Assembly (NCBI RefSeq): GCF_006715635.1
Contig: NZ_VFNP01000002.1
Coordinates: forward strand, 1,612,001-1,676,000
Length of the DNA: 64,000 nt
Source: Streptomyces sp. SLBN-118
Lineage (GTDB): Bacteria > Actinomycetota > Actinomycetes > Streptomycetales > Streptomycetaceae
Direction of reading: 5' to 3'
In this document: positions 1 through 7,403 of the stretch, piece after piece
Numbering within the stretch: position 1 is the first letter of the stretch
How the letters are laid out: every line of letters begins with the position of its first letter
Notes under the pieces: generated by a model
Databases searched by the model: none
Told to the model about the DNA's origin: nothing
The model's input: only the letters and a program-made list of their open reading frames with translations
Translations under genes and position numbers: made by a program

Positions 1-131
1 GGGGTCAGTGCGCGCGTGGAGTGGTAGGCGGCGGCGAGGGTGACCTGCTGGACGCCGAGGCCGGCGACGCGGGCCGCGGCGTCGGGGTCACCGACGACGT
101 CCCAGGGGTAGAGGAAGGCTGAGGTCTTCAC
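1..131 (-). CDS. Unknown protein, N-terminal fragment (runs off left edge)
   Basis: Only the first 43 codons are inside the window; the rest lies to the left. The protein begins MKTSAFLYPWDVVGDP and continues with an alanine-rich stretch. The GTG start overlaps the stop of the upstream kdgD-like gene by four bases (GTGA), so the two are almost certainly co-transcribed and translationally coupled. I do not recognise the family from this fragment. Its place directly behind a 5-dehydro-4-deoxyglucarate dehydratase suggests, by context only, a role in sugar-acid or hexuronate metabolism. Confidence 0.6.
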   Translation of the reverse strand, partial: MKTSAFLYPWDVVGDPDAAARVAGLGVQQVTLAAAYHSTRALT

Positions 132-1072
132 GCGCTGTCCTCCAGCAGGGCGCGCCCCCGCTCGATGAGGTCGGCGAGGGCGGTGATGTGCGCGGGGAGA
201 GGTTCACTCAGCGGCGGCCGTACGTCACCGACGTCGAGGCCTTCGAGCCGTACGCCCGCCTTGACGAGGGAGACGGCGTACCCGCGGCCGAGACTGCGCA
301 GTTCGACGAGCGGCGCGTAGAAGCCGTCGAGGAGCCGGCCCGCGGTCTTGTCGTCTCCGGTCATCAGTGCGCGGTAGAAGGCGAGGGCGATGTCGGGTGC
401 GAACGCGAAGACTGCCGAGGAGTACAGGGTGATGCCGATGCCGCGGTAGGCGAGGCCGGTGAGTTCGGCGGTGGGCAGACCGTTGAAAAAGAGGAAGTCC
501 TCGTCGGGCATGTGGCGGCGGACGGCGCCGACGATGCGCTGCATCAGGTCGAGGTCGCCGTAGCCGTCCTTGAGGCCGATGATGCCGTCGGCCCGGGCGA
601 GTTCGACGACGGTCTCGGGAGTGAAGACTGCGTTGTCGCGCTGATAGACGATCACATCGAGGGAGGTGGCTTCGGCGAGCGCGGTGTAGTGCCGCAGCAG
701 TCCTCGCTGGTCGGCGACGACGAGATAGGGCGGCATCGCGAGCAGTCCGTCCGCGCCCGCGGCCTCGGCGGTCTTCGCGAACCGGACGGCGAGCGCGGTG
801 CCGTAGCCCACGCCGGCGACGACCGGAATCTCCCCCGCGGTCTCGGCGACGGCCGCGGCGATGCAGTCGCCGAACTCCTCGGGGGTCAGGGCGTGGAACT
901 CGCCCGTGCCGCAGCACGCGAAGACCGCGGCCGCCCCCGAGTCGATGCCGCGTCTGACATGGGCGCGGAAGACATCGAGGTCCAGGGCGCCGTCGGGTCC
1001 GTATGCGGTGACGGGGAAGAACAGCGGTCCTTGGACCCGGGTGAGCCGGGCGGCGAGCGGGGCTGAGGTCAC
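128..1072 (-). CDS. kdgD: 5-dehydro-4-deoxyglucarate dehydratase (KdgD), DHDPS superfamily
   Basis: Probable cytosolic TIM-barrel lyase converting 5-dehydro-4-deoxy-glucarate to 2-oxoglutarate semialdehyde with loss of water and CO2, a late step in oxidative breakdown of glucuronate/galacturonate. 314 residues, normal for the family. Visible signatures are the Schiff-base lysine in GLKDGYGD (about residue 168), the tyrosine in VIVYQRDN (about 143) and a GTGEF motif replacing the GTTGE of true DapA. I place the start at GTG 1072 because AGGGAG lies 7 bases upstream; longer in-frame starts have no such site. It is divergent from a uronate-dehydrogenase-like gene, which supports the pathway call. 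A DapA-like aldolase of other specificity is the main alternative. Confidence 0.8.
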   Translation of the reverse strand: MTSAPLAARLTRVQGPLFFPVTAYGPDGALDLDVFRAHVRRGIDSGAAAVFACCGTGEFHALTPEEFGDCIAAAVAETAGEIPVVAGVGYGTALAVRFAKTAEAAGADGLLAMPPYLVVADQRGLLRHYTALAEATSLDVIVYQRDNAVFTPETVVELARADGIIGLKDGYGDLDLMQRIVGAVRRHMPDEDFLFFNGLPTAELTGLAYRGIGITLYSSAVFAFAPDIALAFYRALMTGDDKTAGRLLDGFYAPLVELRSLGRGYAVSLVKAGVRLEGLDVGDVRPPLSEPLPAHITALADLIERGRALLEDSA

Positions 1073-1128
1073 TGGCGCTCCCTGGGCCGTGCACCGAGCC
1101 CGGAGACTCGTGCACAATTCTGATCGAC

Positions 1129-1144
1129 GTCCATATTTCTGAAC
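1129..1144. promoter_or_regulatory. Operator-like near-palindrome in the kdgD/udh divergent region
   Basis: Read on the minus strand it is GTTCA-N6-TGGAC, a 16-base near-palindrome about 57 bases upstream of the kdgD start. A related element, GTTCA-N3-TGGAC, lies at 1258-1270 in front of the divergent dehydrogenase. Hexuronate catabolic genes are commonly controlled by GntR-, IclR- or LacI-type repressors; which one acts here cannot be read from the sequence. Confidence 0.3.
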
Positions 1145-1308
1145 GCAATCACGCTAAGGCAGCCTCGCGGGGCAGGTCAAGACGGAAAGCCGCAACCCAG
1201 AGGCGGAGCCGGCCCGTCCGCGCCACACTTGACGGTGCCCGGACCACTTTCCAGCGCGTCCATGATGAACGCCTTCCATGGACCTGAGCGTCTTGAGGAG
1301 AACCATTC

Positions 1309-2118
1309 ATGCCAGCTCCCCGCACCGTCCTGCTCACCGGCGCCGCCGGCGGCGTCGGCACACTGATGCGGGGACTGCTGCCCGCGTACGGCTACGAACT
1401 CCGGCTCTTCGATGCCACCCCCATCGAGGGCGTGCCGGACGCGATCACCGCCGACCTCGGCGACAAGGAGGCTCTGCGCGAAGCGGTACGGGGCGTTGAC
1501 GCGATCATCCACCTTGCCGGCATTTCCCTGGAGGCCCCCTTCGAGAAGATCCTGCGCGCCAACATCGAAGGGACGTACAACCTCTACGAGGCTGCCCGTG
1601 AAGTGGGCGTGGAGCGCGTCGTCTTCGCCTCCACCAACCACACGGTCGGCTTCACCCCGCGCCCGCAAGGGGACGACCCCTTGATCCCCATCGACACACC
1701 GCGCCGCCCGGACACCTTCTACGGTCTGTCGAAGTGCTTCGGCGAGGACCTGGCCCAGCTCTACTGGGACCTGCACGGCATCCAGACCGTCTCCGTCCGC
1801 ATCGGCTCCTGCTTCATGGAGCCCACGTCGGTACGGATGCTGTCGGTCTGGCTGAGCCCCGGCGACGGCGCCCGCCTCTTCCACGCGGCACTCACCGCCG
1901 AGAGCGTCGGCCACACCGTCGTCTACGGCTCCTCCGCCAACACCCGCCTGTGGTGGGACCTGTCGACGGCGCGCTCGCTGGGCTACGAACCGCAGGACGA
2001 CTCCGAGCAGTACGCCGAGAAGCTCGTGGCCGAACAGGGCGAACTCGACCCGCACAACCCGGACCACGCGTATCTGGGCGGCCATTTCACCACCAACCCG
2101 CCCCAGTGGCCGTACTGA
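1309..2118 (+). CDS. NAD-dependent epimerase/dehydratase family; probable uronate dehydrogenase
   Basis: Short-chain-dehydrogenase-type protein of 269 residues. The N-terminal TGAAGGVG (residues 10-17) is the NAD-binding glycine motif; YGLSK (Tyr138, Lys142) with serine in FASTNH (108) gives the catalytic triad. Length and the FASTNHTVG / RIGSC pattern match bacterial uronate dehydrogenases, which oxidise glucuronate or galacturonate to aldarolactones. Start ATG 1309 has AGGAG at a good distance. Divergent from kdgD, so the pair covers the first and a late step of oxidative uronate degradation; the lactonase/cycloisomerase and glucarate dehydratase are not in this window. It could be a related epimerase with another sugar substrate. 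Confidence 0.7.
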   Translation: MPAPRTVLLTGAAGGVGTLMRGLLPAYGYELRLFDATPIEGVPDAITADLGDKEALREAVRGVDAIIHLAGISLEAPFEKILRANIEGTYNLYEAAREVGVERVVFASTNHTVGFTPRPQGDDPLIPIDTPRRPDTFYGLSKCFGEDLAQLYWDLHGIQTVSVRIGSCFMEPTSVRMLSVWLSPGDGARLFHAALTAESVGHTVVYGSSANTRLWWDLSTARSLGYEPQDDSEQYAEKLVAEQGELDPHNPDHAYLGGHFTTNPPQWPY

Positions 2119-2213
2119 CGTCCGCCACCGGGCATGCGGCCCGCACCCGGCCCGCTCATCAGTTGGCCCAAAGGTAAGGGAACGGTAAAGCGCCCTCGCT
2201 CGTTACCCCTGGC

Positions 2214-3422
2214 ATGACAGCTATGACCCCCGGCTCGAACATCCCTCTCTCCGCCGCCCGCGTGGTGGTGGACGTCGCCGCCCCGGTTCGGCTCGACGTA
2301 TCGAGCCTGCTGCTCACCGCCGACGGCAAGGTGCGCTCCGACGACGACTTCATCTTCTACAACCAGCCGGCGGGCCCCGGCGTGAGCTACCGGTCCGGCG
2401 GGGGCACCGCTCCCGACGCGATCGTGGTGGACACCTCCGCCGTCCCGCCCGGCATCGAGAAGATCGTCGTCACGGCGAGCCCGGACGCCGCCGGCCAGAG
2501 CTTCCAGGGCATCGAGCCCACCGCCACCATTCGCAATGCCGACGACGGCAGCGCGCTCGCCACCTTCACCCCGCCGCAGCTCGGCGCCGAGACCGCGCTC
2601 GTCGTCGTGGAGATCTACCGGCGCAACGGCGCCTGGAAGGCCCGTGCGGTCGGCCAGGGCTATGCGAACGGGCTGGCGGGCATCGCCACGGACTTCGGCG
2701 TCTCCGTCGACGAGGAGCCCGCCGCCGCCCCCTCGGCCCCTGCTCCCGTCGCACCGGCCGCACCCGCGCCGCCCGTCGATCCGCGTCTCGCCGCACCCGT
2801 GCCGCCCCCGCCGGCCGCTCCCCCGGCCCCCGCGCCCGGCGCAGGCAAGATCAACCTGGACAAGGGCCGCGTCAGCCTGCAGAAGAACCAGACGGTCTCG
2901 CTGGTCAAGGGTGGCCGCCCCCTGCTCTCCCAGGTCAAGATGGGCCTCGGCTGGGAGCCCGCCTTCCGCGGCAAGGACATCGACCTCGACGCCTCCGTCA
3001 TCGCCTATGGGCCCAGCCGCAACCACATCGACAGCTGCTACTTCGGCAAGCTGTCGATCCTGAACGGCGCGATCAGGCACTCCGGCGACAATCTGACGGG
3101 CGAGGGCGCGGGTGACGACGAGGAGATCGTCGTGGATCTGGGCCGCATCCCGGCCGATGCGACGGGTCTGGTCTTCACGGTCAATTCCTTCTCGGGACAG
3201 AAGTTCACCGAGGTCGCCAAGGCCTACTGCCGGCTGGTCGACGCCGCGTCGGGCGAGGAGCTGGTCCGCTTCGATCTGACGGGCGCCGAGCCGCAGACCG
3301 GCGTGATGATGGCCAAGCTCATCAAGCAGTTCTCCGGCGAATGGGAGATGACCGCGATGGGCGACTTCGTGAAGTCCCGCACAGTGCGGGGCATGGTCAA
3401 GCCCGCCGCCCAGGCCCTGTGA
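2214..3422 (+). CDS. Tandem TerD-domain protein (tellurite resistance/stress family)
   Basis: 402 residues with two TerD-type beta-sandwich domains joined by a Pro/Ala-rich linker (about residues 165-205). The first domain keeps the acidic calcium-binding motif DDDFIFYNQP (43-52); the second (about 206-402) has the TerD pattern LDASVIAYG and ends with FSGEWEMTAMGDF. TerD proteins bind Ca2+ and belong to a membrane-associated stress-response network; in Streptomyces they are linked to differentiation and stress. The start may be ATG 2214 or 2223; neither has a convincing Shine-Dalgarno sequence. Followed by a strong hairpin and a convergent gene. Biochemical role not established from sequence. 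Confidence 0.85.
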   Translation: MTAMTPGSNIPLSAARVVVDVAAPVRLDVSSLLLTADGKVRSDDDFIFYNQPAGPGVSYRSGGGTAPDAIVVDTSAVPPGIEKIVVTASPDAAGQSFQGIEPTATIRNADDGSALATFTPPQLGAETALVVVEIYRRNGAWKARAVGQGYANGLAGIATDFGVSVDEEPAAAPSAPAPVAPAAPAPPVDPRLAAPVPPPPAAPPAPAPGAGKINLDKGRVSLQKNQTVSLVKGGRPLLSQVKMGLGWEPAFRGKDIDLDASVIAYGPSRNHIDSCYFGKLSILNGAIRHSGDNLTGEGAGDDEEIVVDLGRIPADATGLVFTVNSFSGQKFTEVAKAYCRLVDAASGEELVRFDLTGAEPQTGVMMAKLIKQFSGEWEMTAMGDFVKSRTVRGMVKPAAQAL

Positions 3423-3446
3423 CGGGGACAGCCGCCGCGACCGACA

Positions 3447-3489
3447 CCGCCGGGTCCGCCACCGATTCAGGTGATGGCGGGCCCGGCGG
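3447..3489. terminator. Bidirectional hairpin terminator
   Basis: CCGCCGGGTCCGCCA pairs with TGGCGGGCCCGGCGG (one G-T pair) around a 13-base loop, between the convergent TerD gene and the small gene that stops at 3499. No U-tract, as usual in Streptomyces. Confidence 0.8.
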
Positions 3490-3498
3490 CCACGGTCT

Positions 3499-3729
3499 TC
3501 AGAGTTTGGCCAGCTTGGAGTATGGGCTCAGGATTCTTCCCTGGCGCCCCGAGAAGTCGACAAGCACGGCGGCGTTGTCTCCTTCGACTGCGATGACTCT
3601 TCCGAGCCCGAACTGGTCGTGCGAGACCCGGTCGCCCACTTCGTACTGCTCAATCGGCGGGGCGGCCGTGGCCGGTTTGTTGAAGGGACTGGAGGGCAAA
3701 TAGCGGCGGGATCCGGCTGACTTTGTCAT
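3499..3729 (-). CDS. Small SH3/Tudor-fold protein resembling the PcrA C-terminal (CarD-like) domain
   Basis: About 76 residues. The C-terminal half, YEVGDRVSHDQFGLGRVIAV followed by VLVDFSGRQGRI and YSKLAKL, matches the Tudor-like C-terminal domain of UvrD/PcrA helicases and the related RNA-polymerase-interaction fold of CarD. The N-terminal half is basic and Ser/Pro-rich, probably unstructured. Start chosen at ATG 3729, since MTKSAG gives the natural N-terminus; an AGG lies just upstream. No helicase part is nearby, so this is a free-standing copy of the domain. A role in binding RNA polymerase or nucleic acid is inference from the fold only. Confidence 0.7.
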   Translation of the reverse strand: MTKSAGSRRYLPSSPFNKPATAAPPIEQYEVGDRVSHDQFGLGRVIAVEGDNAAVLVDFSGRQGRILSPYSKLAKL

Positions 3730-3973
3730 TACCTGGAGTATGGGCCCTCGGGGGCCCGCCACGCCACGTCAGAACCACCAGCTGTCGGCGTGGAGCGCCG
3801 GACGGCCGCCGAGATGGGCACAAAACGCCCTTGATCCGGCGCCGATTTCCCCGCGTTTCACCAGGTCGATCAGGTGCCGGCTCGATGTCCGTGCCTCTCG
3901 GTGCGCGCACCACTCCGATGAGTGAGGCGTCGTTCGGGAGCCACGAATCCCCGGTCCGGTTTGCGTGCTGCCG

Positions 3974-4004
3974 GTCCCCGAGCGCTCACCGAAGCGCCCG
4001 GGGA
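3974..4004 (-). terminator. Hairpin at the 3' end of the phoX-like gene
   Basis: An interrupted stem (GTCCCC plus GCGC pairing with GCGC plus GGGGAC) spans the stop codon at 3986. Plausible terminator for the minus-strand phosphatase gene. Confidence 0.45.
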
Positions 4005-5461
4005 CTCTCGGACTGGGCCCGGGGCTGACGCCTCCAGGGCCCCGTGATCGCGAGCATGATGCCCGGGGTCTGGATGTTGGCGTACAGCGTCCGTCCGTCG
4101 GGCGAGAAGACGACACCCGTGAACTCGCTGAACTCCGGCTCCTCCTCGGTGCCGATGTTCAGCTCGTTGCGCGCGATCGGGTAGGTGCGCCCGCGCTCGG
4201 TCGCGCCGAACAGGTGCTGGACGCCCTCGCCGTCCTCGGCGATGACCAGGCCCCCGTACGGGGAGACGGTGATGTTGTCGGGGCCGTCGAACGCGCCGTC
4301 CTTGGACGGGTCGGGGTTGATGCCGAGCAGCACCTTCAGGGTGAGGGTGCGGCGCTTGGGGTCGTAGAACCAGACCTGGCCGTCGTGCTGGACGGGGCTC
4401 TCCTCGCGGGCGTAGGAGGAGACGATGTACACGCCGCAGTCGCCCCACCACATGCCTTCGAGCTTCCGGGCGCGGGTGATGTCCTTGTCCCCGAACTGCT
4501 TGCGTACGGAGCTCGTGCGGCCGTCGCGCTCGGGCACGTCGATCCAGTCGACGCCGTAGACGGTGCCGATCTTGGTGGCGCGGGACAGGTCGTCGACGAA
4601 GCGGCCGCCGGAGTCGTAGCACTTGGTCGCCTGGAGCACGCCCGCGTCGTCGGCGAGGTGCCTGAGGTGTCCGCGGCCGTGCTCGAAGCCGTGCGGCGGG
4701 ACCCAGCGGTAGAGCAGGCCGTTCGGACCCGAGGCGTCCTCGGTCAGATAGGCGTGACCGCTCCCGGGGTCGATGACGACGGCCTCGTGGGCGTACCGTC
4801 CGAAGGCCTTGACGGGCTTCGGCTCACGGTTGGAGCGCCGGTCGTACGGGTCGACCTCGAAGACGTAGCCGTGGTCCTTGGTCATGCCGTTCTTGCCGGC
4901 GAGGTCCTCGGTCTCCTCGCAGGTGAGCCAGGTACCCCACGGCGTGCGGCCCCCGGCGCAGTTGGTGGAGGTGCCCGCGATGCCGACCCACTGGGCGACC
5001 TCGCCGCTGCGGTGGACCTCGACGACCGAGCAGCCGCCGGACGCGGCCGGGTCGTAGACGAGACCCTCGGTGAGCGGCACCGGGTACTTCCAGCCGGAGC
5101 GGGGGCCCTTGAGCTCGTGGTTGTTGACGAGGAGGGTCACTCCGCGCGGCCCGTCGAAGGTGGCCGTGCCGTCGTGGTTGGAGGGGGTGAACTCACCCGA
5201 GTCCAGCTTGGTGATTCCGCTGTGCGTGATGATCCGGTAGCTGAATCCGGCGGGCAGCGCGAGGATCTTGTCCGGGTCGGGGATCAGCGGCCCGTAGCCG
5301 GGCGCGTGGCGGCCGTGACCGGCGGTCTCGACGGTTTCGGCCGTCTCCTCCGCGGCGAGCGCGCCGGGCGCGGTGGCGAGCGAGCCGACGACGCCGGTGA
5401 GGGCGACTCCGGCGCCGGTGAGCGCGGACTGTTTGGTGAATTCCCTGCGGGTGAGCGACAT
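3986..5461 (-). CDS. phoX: Secreted PhoX-family alkaline phosphatase (DUF839)
   Basis: 491 residues. MSLTRREFTKQSAL followed by a hydrophobic stretch and ALAAEE is a twin-arginine export signal. The body has PhoX/DUF839 signatures: LLVNNHEL, TPWGTWLTCEET, AFGRYAHEAVVID and FDGPDNITVSPYGGLVIAEDG, the last typical of the beta-propeller. PhoX enzymes are extracellular, metal-dependent phosphomonoesterases that release phosphate from organic esters. Start ATG 5461 has AGGAG 8 bases upstream. A PHO-box-like direct repeat lies 58 bases upstream. With the secreted nuclease at 7404 it suggests a local phosphate-scavenging group. Some DUF839 proteins are annotated only as phosphatase-like, so substrate is inferred. 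Confidence 0.8.
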   Translation of the reverse strand: MSLTRREFTKQSALTGAGVALTGVVGSLATAPGALAAEETAETVETAGHGRHAPGYGPLIPDPDKILALPAGFSYRIITHSGITKLDSGEFTPSNHDGTATFDGPRGVTLLVNNHELKGPRSGWKYPVPLTEGLVYDPAASGGCSVVEVHRSGEVAQWVGIAGTSTNCAGGRTPWGTWLTCEETEDLAGKNGMTKDHGYVFEVDPYDRRSNREPKPVKAFGRYAHEAVVIDPGSGHAYLTEDASGPNGLLYRWVPPHGFEHGRGHLRHLADDAGVLQATKCYDSGGRFVDDLSRATKIGTVYGVDWIDVPERDGRTSSVRKQFGDKDITRARKLEGMWWGDCGVYIVSSYAREESPVQHDGQVWFYDPKRRTLTLKVLLGINPDPSKDGAFDGPDNITVSPYGGLVIAEDGEGVQHLFGATERGRTYPIARNELNIGTEEEPEFSEFTGVVFSPDGRTLYANIQTPGIMLAITGPWRRQPRAQSESPRALR

Positions 5462-5518
5462 CGAGTACTCCTGGAGGAAACACATCCGGCTGGCTGATGA
5501 CGGGCACACACTTACGCT

Positions 5519-5540
5519 CGCGCATAAACGGCGATTGAAC
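5519..5540 (-). promoter_or_regulatory. Weak PHO box (PhoP site) upstream of phoX
   Basis: On the minus strand two consecutive 11-base units read GTTCAATCGCC and GTTTATGCGCG, resembling the GTTCACC-N4 direct-repeat units bound by PhoP in Streptomyces (5/7 and 4/7 matches). Position, 58 bases before the start of a phosphatase gene, fits. Confidence 0.35.
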
Positions 5541-5684
5541 TCCGGCCGACATCGAGAGGCCGCGCCGTCCATGAATGAGTCCGTGCGGTGCGCGCCTCCA
5601 AGCCCACGACACGGTACGACTGCTGACGCTACCCGCGTCCCCCGCGCCTCAACCTCCCCCGGACTCCGTCCCGGGGGACGAAGC

Positions 5685-7133
5685 TCAACCGCCCGACCGC
5701 GACCGCGCCTTGAACCCCGCCTTGCGCGCCTCCTTGGCCACCCGTTTGTCCGGGTGCAACCGCCCCATCGCGTCCAGCACATCCGCCGTCGCGGGGTGCT
5801 CCACCCGCCATGCCACCTCGAAGAAGCCGCTGTGCTGGCCGACGAGGCCCTCGACCAGACCCTGGAGCTCCTCCAGGTCCCCGGCCGCGTCCAGTTGCGC
5901 CGCGATCGTGTCGATCGCCAGCCAGAAGATCATCGACTCGGGCGGCGGCGGCACGTCCGAAGCGCCGCGTTCCGCCAGCCAGACCCGTGCCAGGCCACCC
6001 AGTTCCGCATCGTCCAGGACGGCCCGGACCGCCGGTTCGGCCTGCGGGCCGACCAGGGTGAGCGCCTGCTGGCAGTGCAGGCGCCGCAGCGGGGCGCCCG
6101 CGTCCGTACCCTGCGCCGCCGCCAGCAGATCGCGAGCCGAGTCGGCGGGGTCACGCCGGTCGAGCCACTGTTCCGTCTCGGCCCGCGCGGCCAGTTCGGG
6201 GTAGCGCGCGAGCCCGTCGAGCAGTACATCCGCGTCCTTGTCGGCCAGGTCGCCGACCGCGGGCGCATCGATCCCCGCCTCGAGCATCCGGGCCCGGATG
6301 CCGTAGAGCCCGAGGGGCGTGAGCTTGACCATCCCGTACCGGGCGACGTCCTCGTCGTCCACGGGCGGCGCGGGCTCCTCGCCCTCCTCCGCCATCAACG
6401 CCTCGTCCACCGGCCGGTATTCGACCAGGCCGACCGTCTCGAACAGCCGGAACTGGTCGTCCAGCCGCATCATCGCCTCCGACACCTGCTCCAGGACGTC
6501 GTCGGTCGGCTCGCCCATGTCGTCGGGCACGATCATCGACGCGGCGAGCGCGGGCAGCGGCACCGGCCCGTCCCCCGCGCCGCCTTCACTGGCGGTCAGC
6601 AGGTACAGGTTCCCGAGGACTCCGTCGAGGAATTCGGCCTCCGCGTCCGGGTCCCAGTCCAGCGCCTCGTAGTCGATCTCGCCGTCCTCGCGGATCGCTT
6701 GGGCCAGGTCGTCGAGGACGGGCGCGATGGCATCGGCGTGCACGGCCTCCAGCGCGTCCAGCCAGATCGAGAGGATGTCCTGCGGCGAGCCCGAGGTGAT
6801 CAGCGCGAGGTTCTCACCCGCCGTGGCCGTGCCGTGCTCCGCGTCGTCGTCGGCCGGGTCCTGGACCTCGACGAGCCCGGTGTCCACGGCCGCGCGCCAC
6901 GCCTCGCTCGCATACGCGGGTCCGTCGCCCTCCGCCCCGAGGCCCAGCTCCTCGGCGGCCGCGGGCAGCTGCTCGTCGGCGAGTTCGCCGCCCGCGCCGA
7001 CCCGCGTGTCCGGCCCCGCCCAGCGGGCGAGCCGGACGGCCCTGGTCAGCAGCGGCGTGGCCAGCGCGTCCCGCGCCAGCTCCGCTTCCGAGTGCAGCCG
7101 AACCGGCGGGAGGGTGGGGCGGTCTTCGGGCAT
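5685..7133 (-). CDS. Conserved actinobacterial protein of unknown function
   Basis: 482 residues, acidic, with no signal peptide, membrane segment or motif I recognise. It is rich in Glu, Asp and Ala and looks helical, with two halves separated by a low-complexity acidic segment around EEGEEPAPPVDDEDV. The C-terminus is basic (KEARKAGFKARSRSGG). Start ATG 7133 has GAGGAG at good spacing. It is transcribed divergently from the nucH-like gene and toward phoX, with about 220 bases before the phoX start. Third-position G/C bias is normal, so it is a real resident gene. No function is proposed. Confidence 0.75.
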   Translation of the reverse strand: MPEDRPTLPPVRLHSEAELARDALATPLLTRAVRLARWAGPDTRVGAGGELADEQLPAAAEELGLGAEGDGPAYASEAWRAAVDTGLVEVQDPADDDAEHGTATAGENLALITSGSPQDILSIWLDALEAVHADAIAPVLDDLAQAIREDGEIDYEALDWDPDAEAEFLDGVLGNLYLLTASEGGAGDGPVPLPALAASMIVPDDMGEPTDDVLEQVSEAMMRLDDQFRLFETVGLVEYRPVDEALMAEEGEEPAPPVDDEDVARYGMVKLTPLGLYGIRARMLEAGIDAPAVGDLADKDADVLLDGLARYPELAARAETEQWLDRRDPADSARDLLAAAQGTDAGAPLRRLHCQQALTLVGPQAEPAVRAVLDDAELGGLARVWLAERGASDVPPPPESMIFWLAIDTIAAQLDAAGDLEELQGLVEGLVGQHSGFFEVAWRVEHPATADVLDAMGRLHPDKRVAKEARKAGFKARSRSGG

Positions 7134-7282
7134 CTGGTACTTCTCCTCGGGGGCGTGCGGGGTCCGGGCGGCCCCCAGCGTAGACGTATTTCACCGGGTT
7201 TCGCCGCGCCGGGGGATACGCCCAGGACAGCCGCCGAGTGCCCCGGGCGGTCCGGCCCCGGCATCACCCCGCCCGCACCCTG

Positions 7283-7315
7283 GTTCACCGTCCCGTCCCC
7301 TTGCGTACACCCGTT
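7283..7315 (+). promoter_or_regulatory. PHO box (three PhoP direct-repeat units)
   Basis: Three adjacent 11-base units, GTTCACCGTCC, CGTCCCCTTGC and GTACACCCGTT, match the GTTCACC core at 7/7, 4/7 and 6/7. This is the architecture described for PhoP operators in Streptomyces. It lies about 90 bases upstream of the secreted nuclease/phosphatase start and reads in the same direction. Confidence 0.7.
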
Positions 7316-7403
7316 GACTCTTGACAACTCCCCTGCCCACCAAAGAGATTGACGCGCGTAGAACTTGGCACCACCCCTCATCCCTCACATCCGGAGAACC
7401 TTG

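Noticed and set aside
3965..5497. 510-codon plus-strand open frame opposite phoX
   Set aside because: Shadow of the PhoX gene, low-complexity Val/Asp/Gly composition and no start signals.
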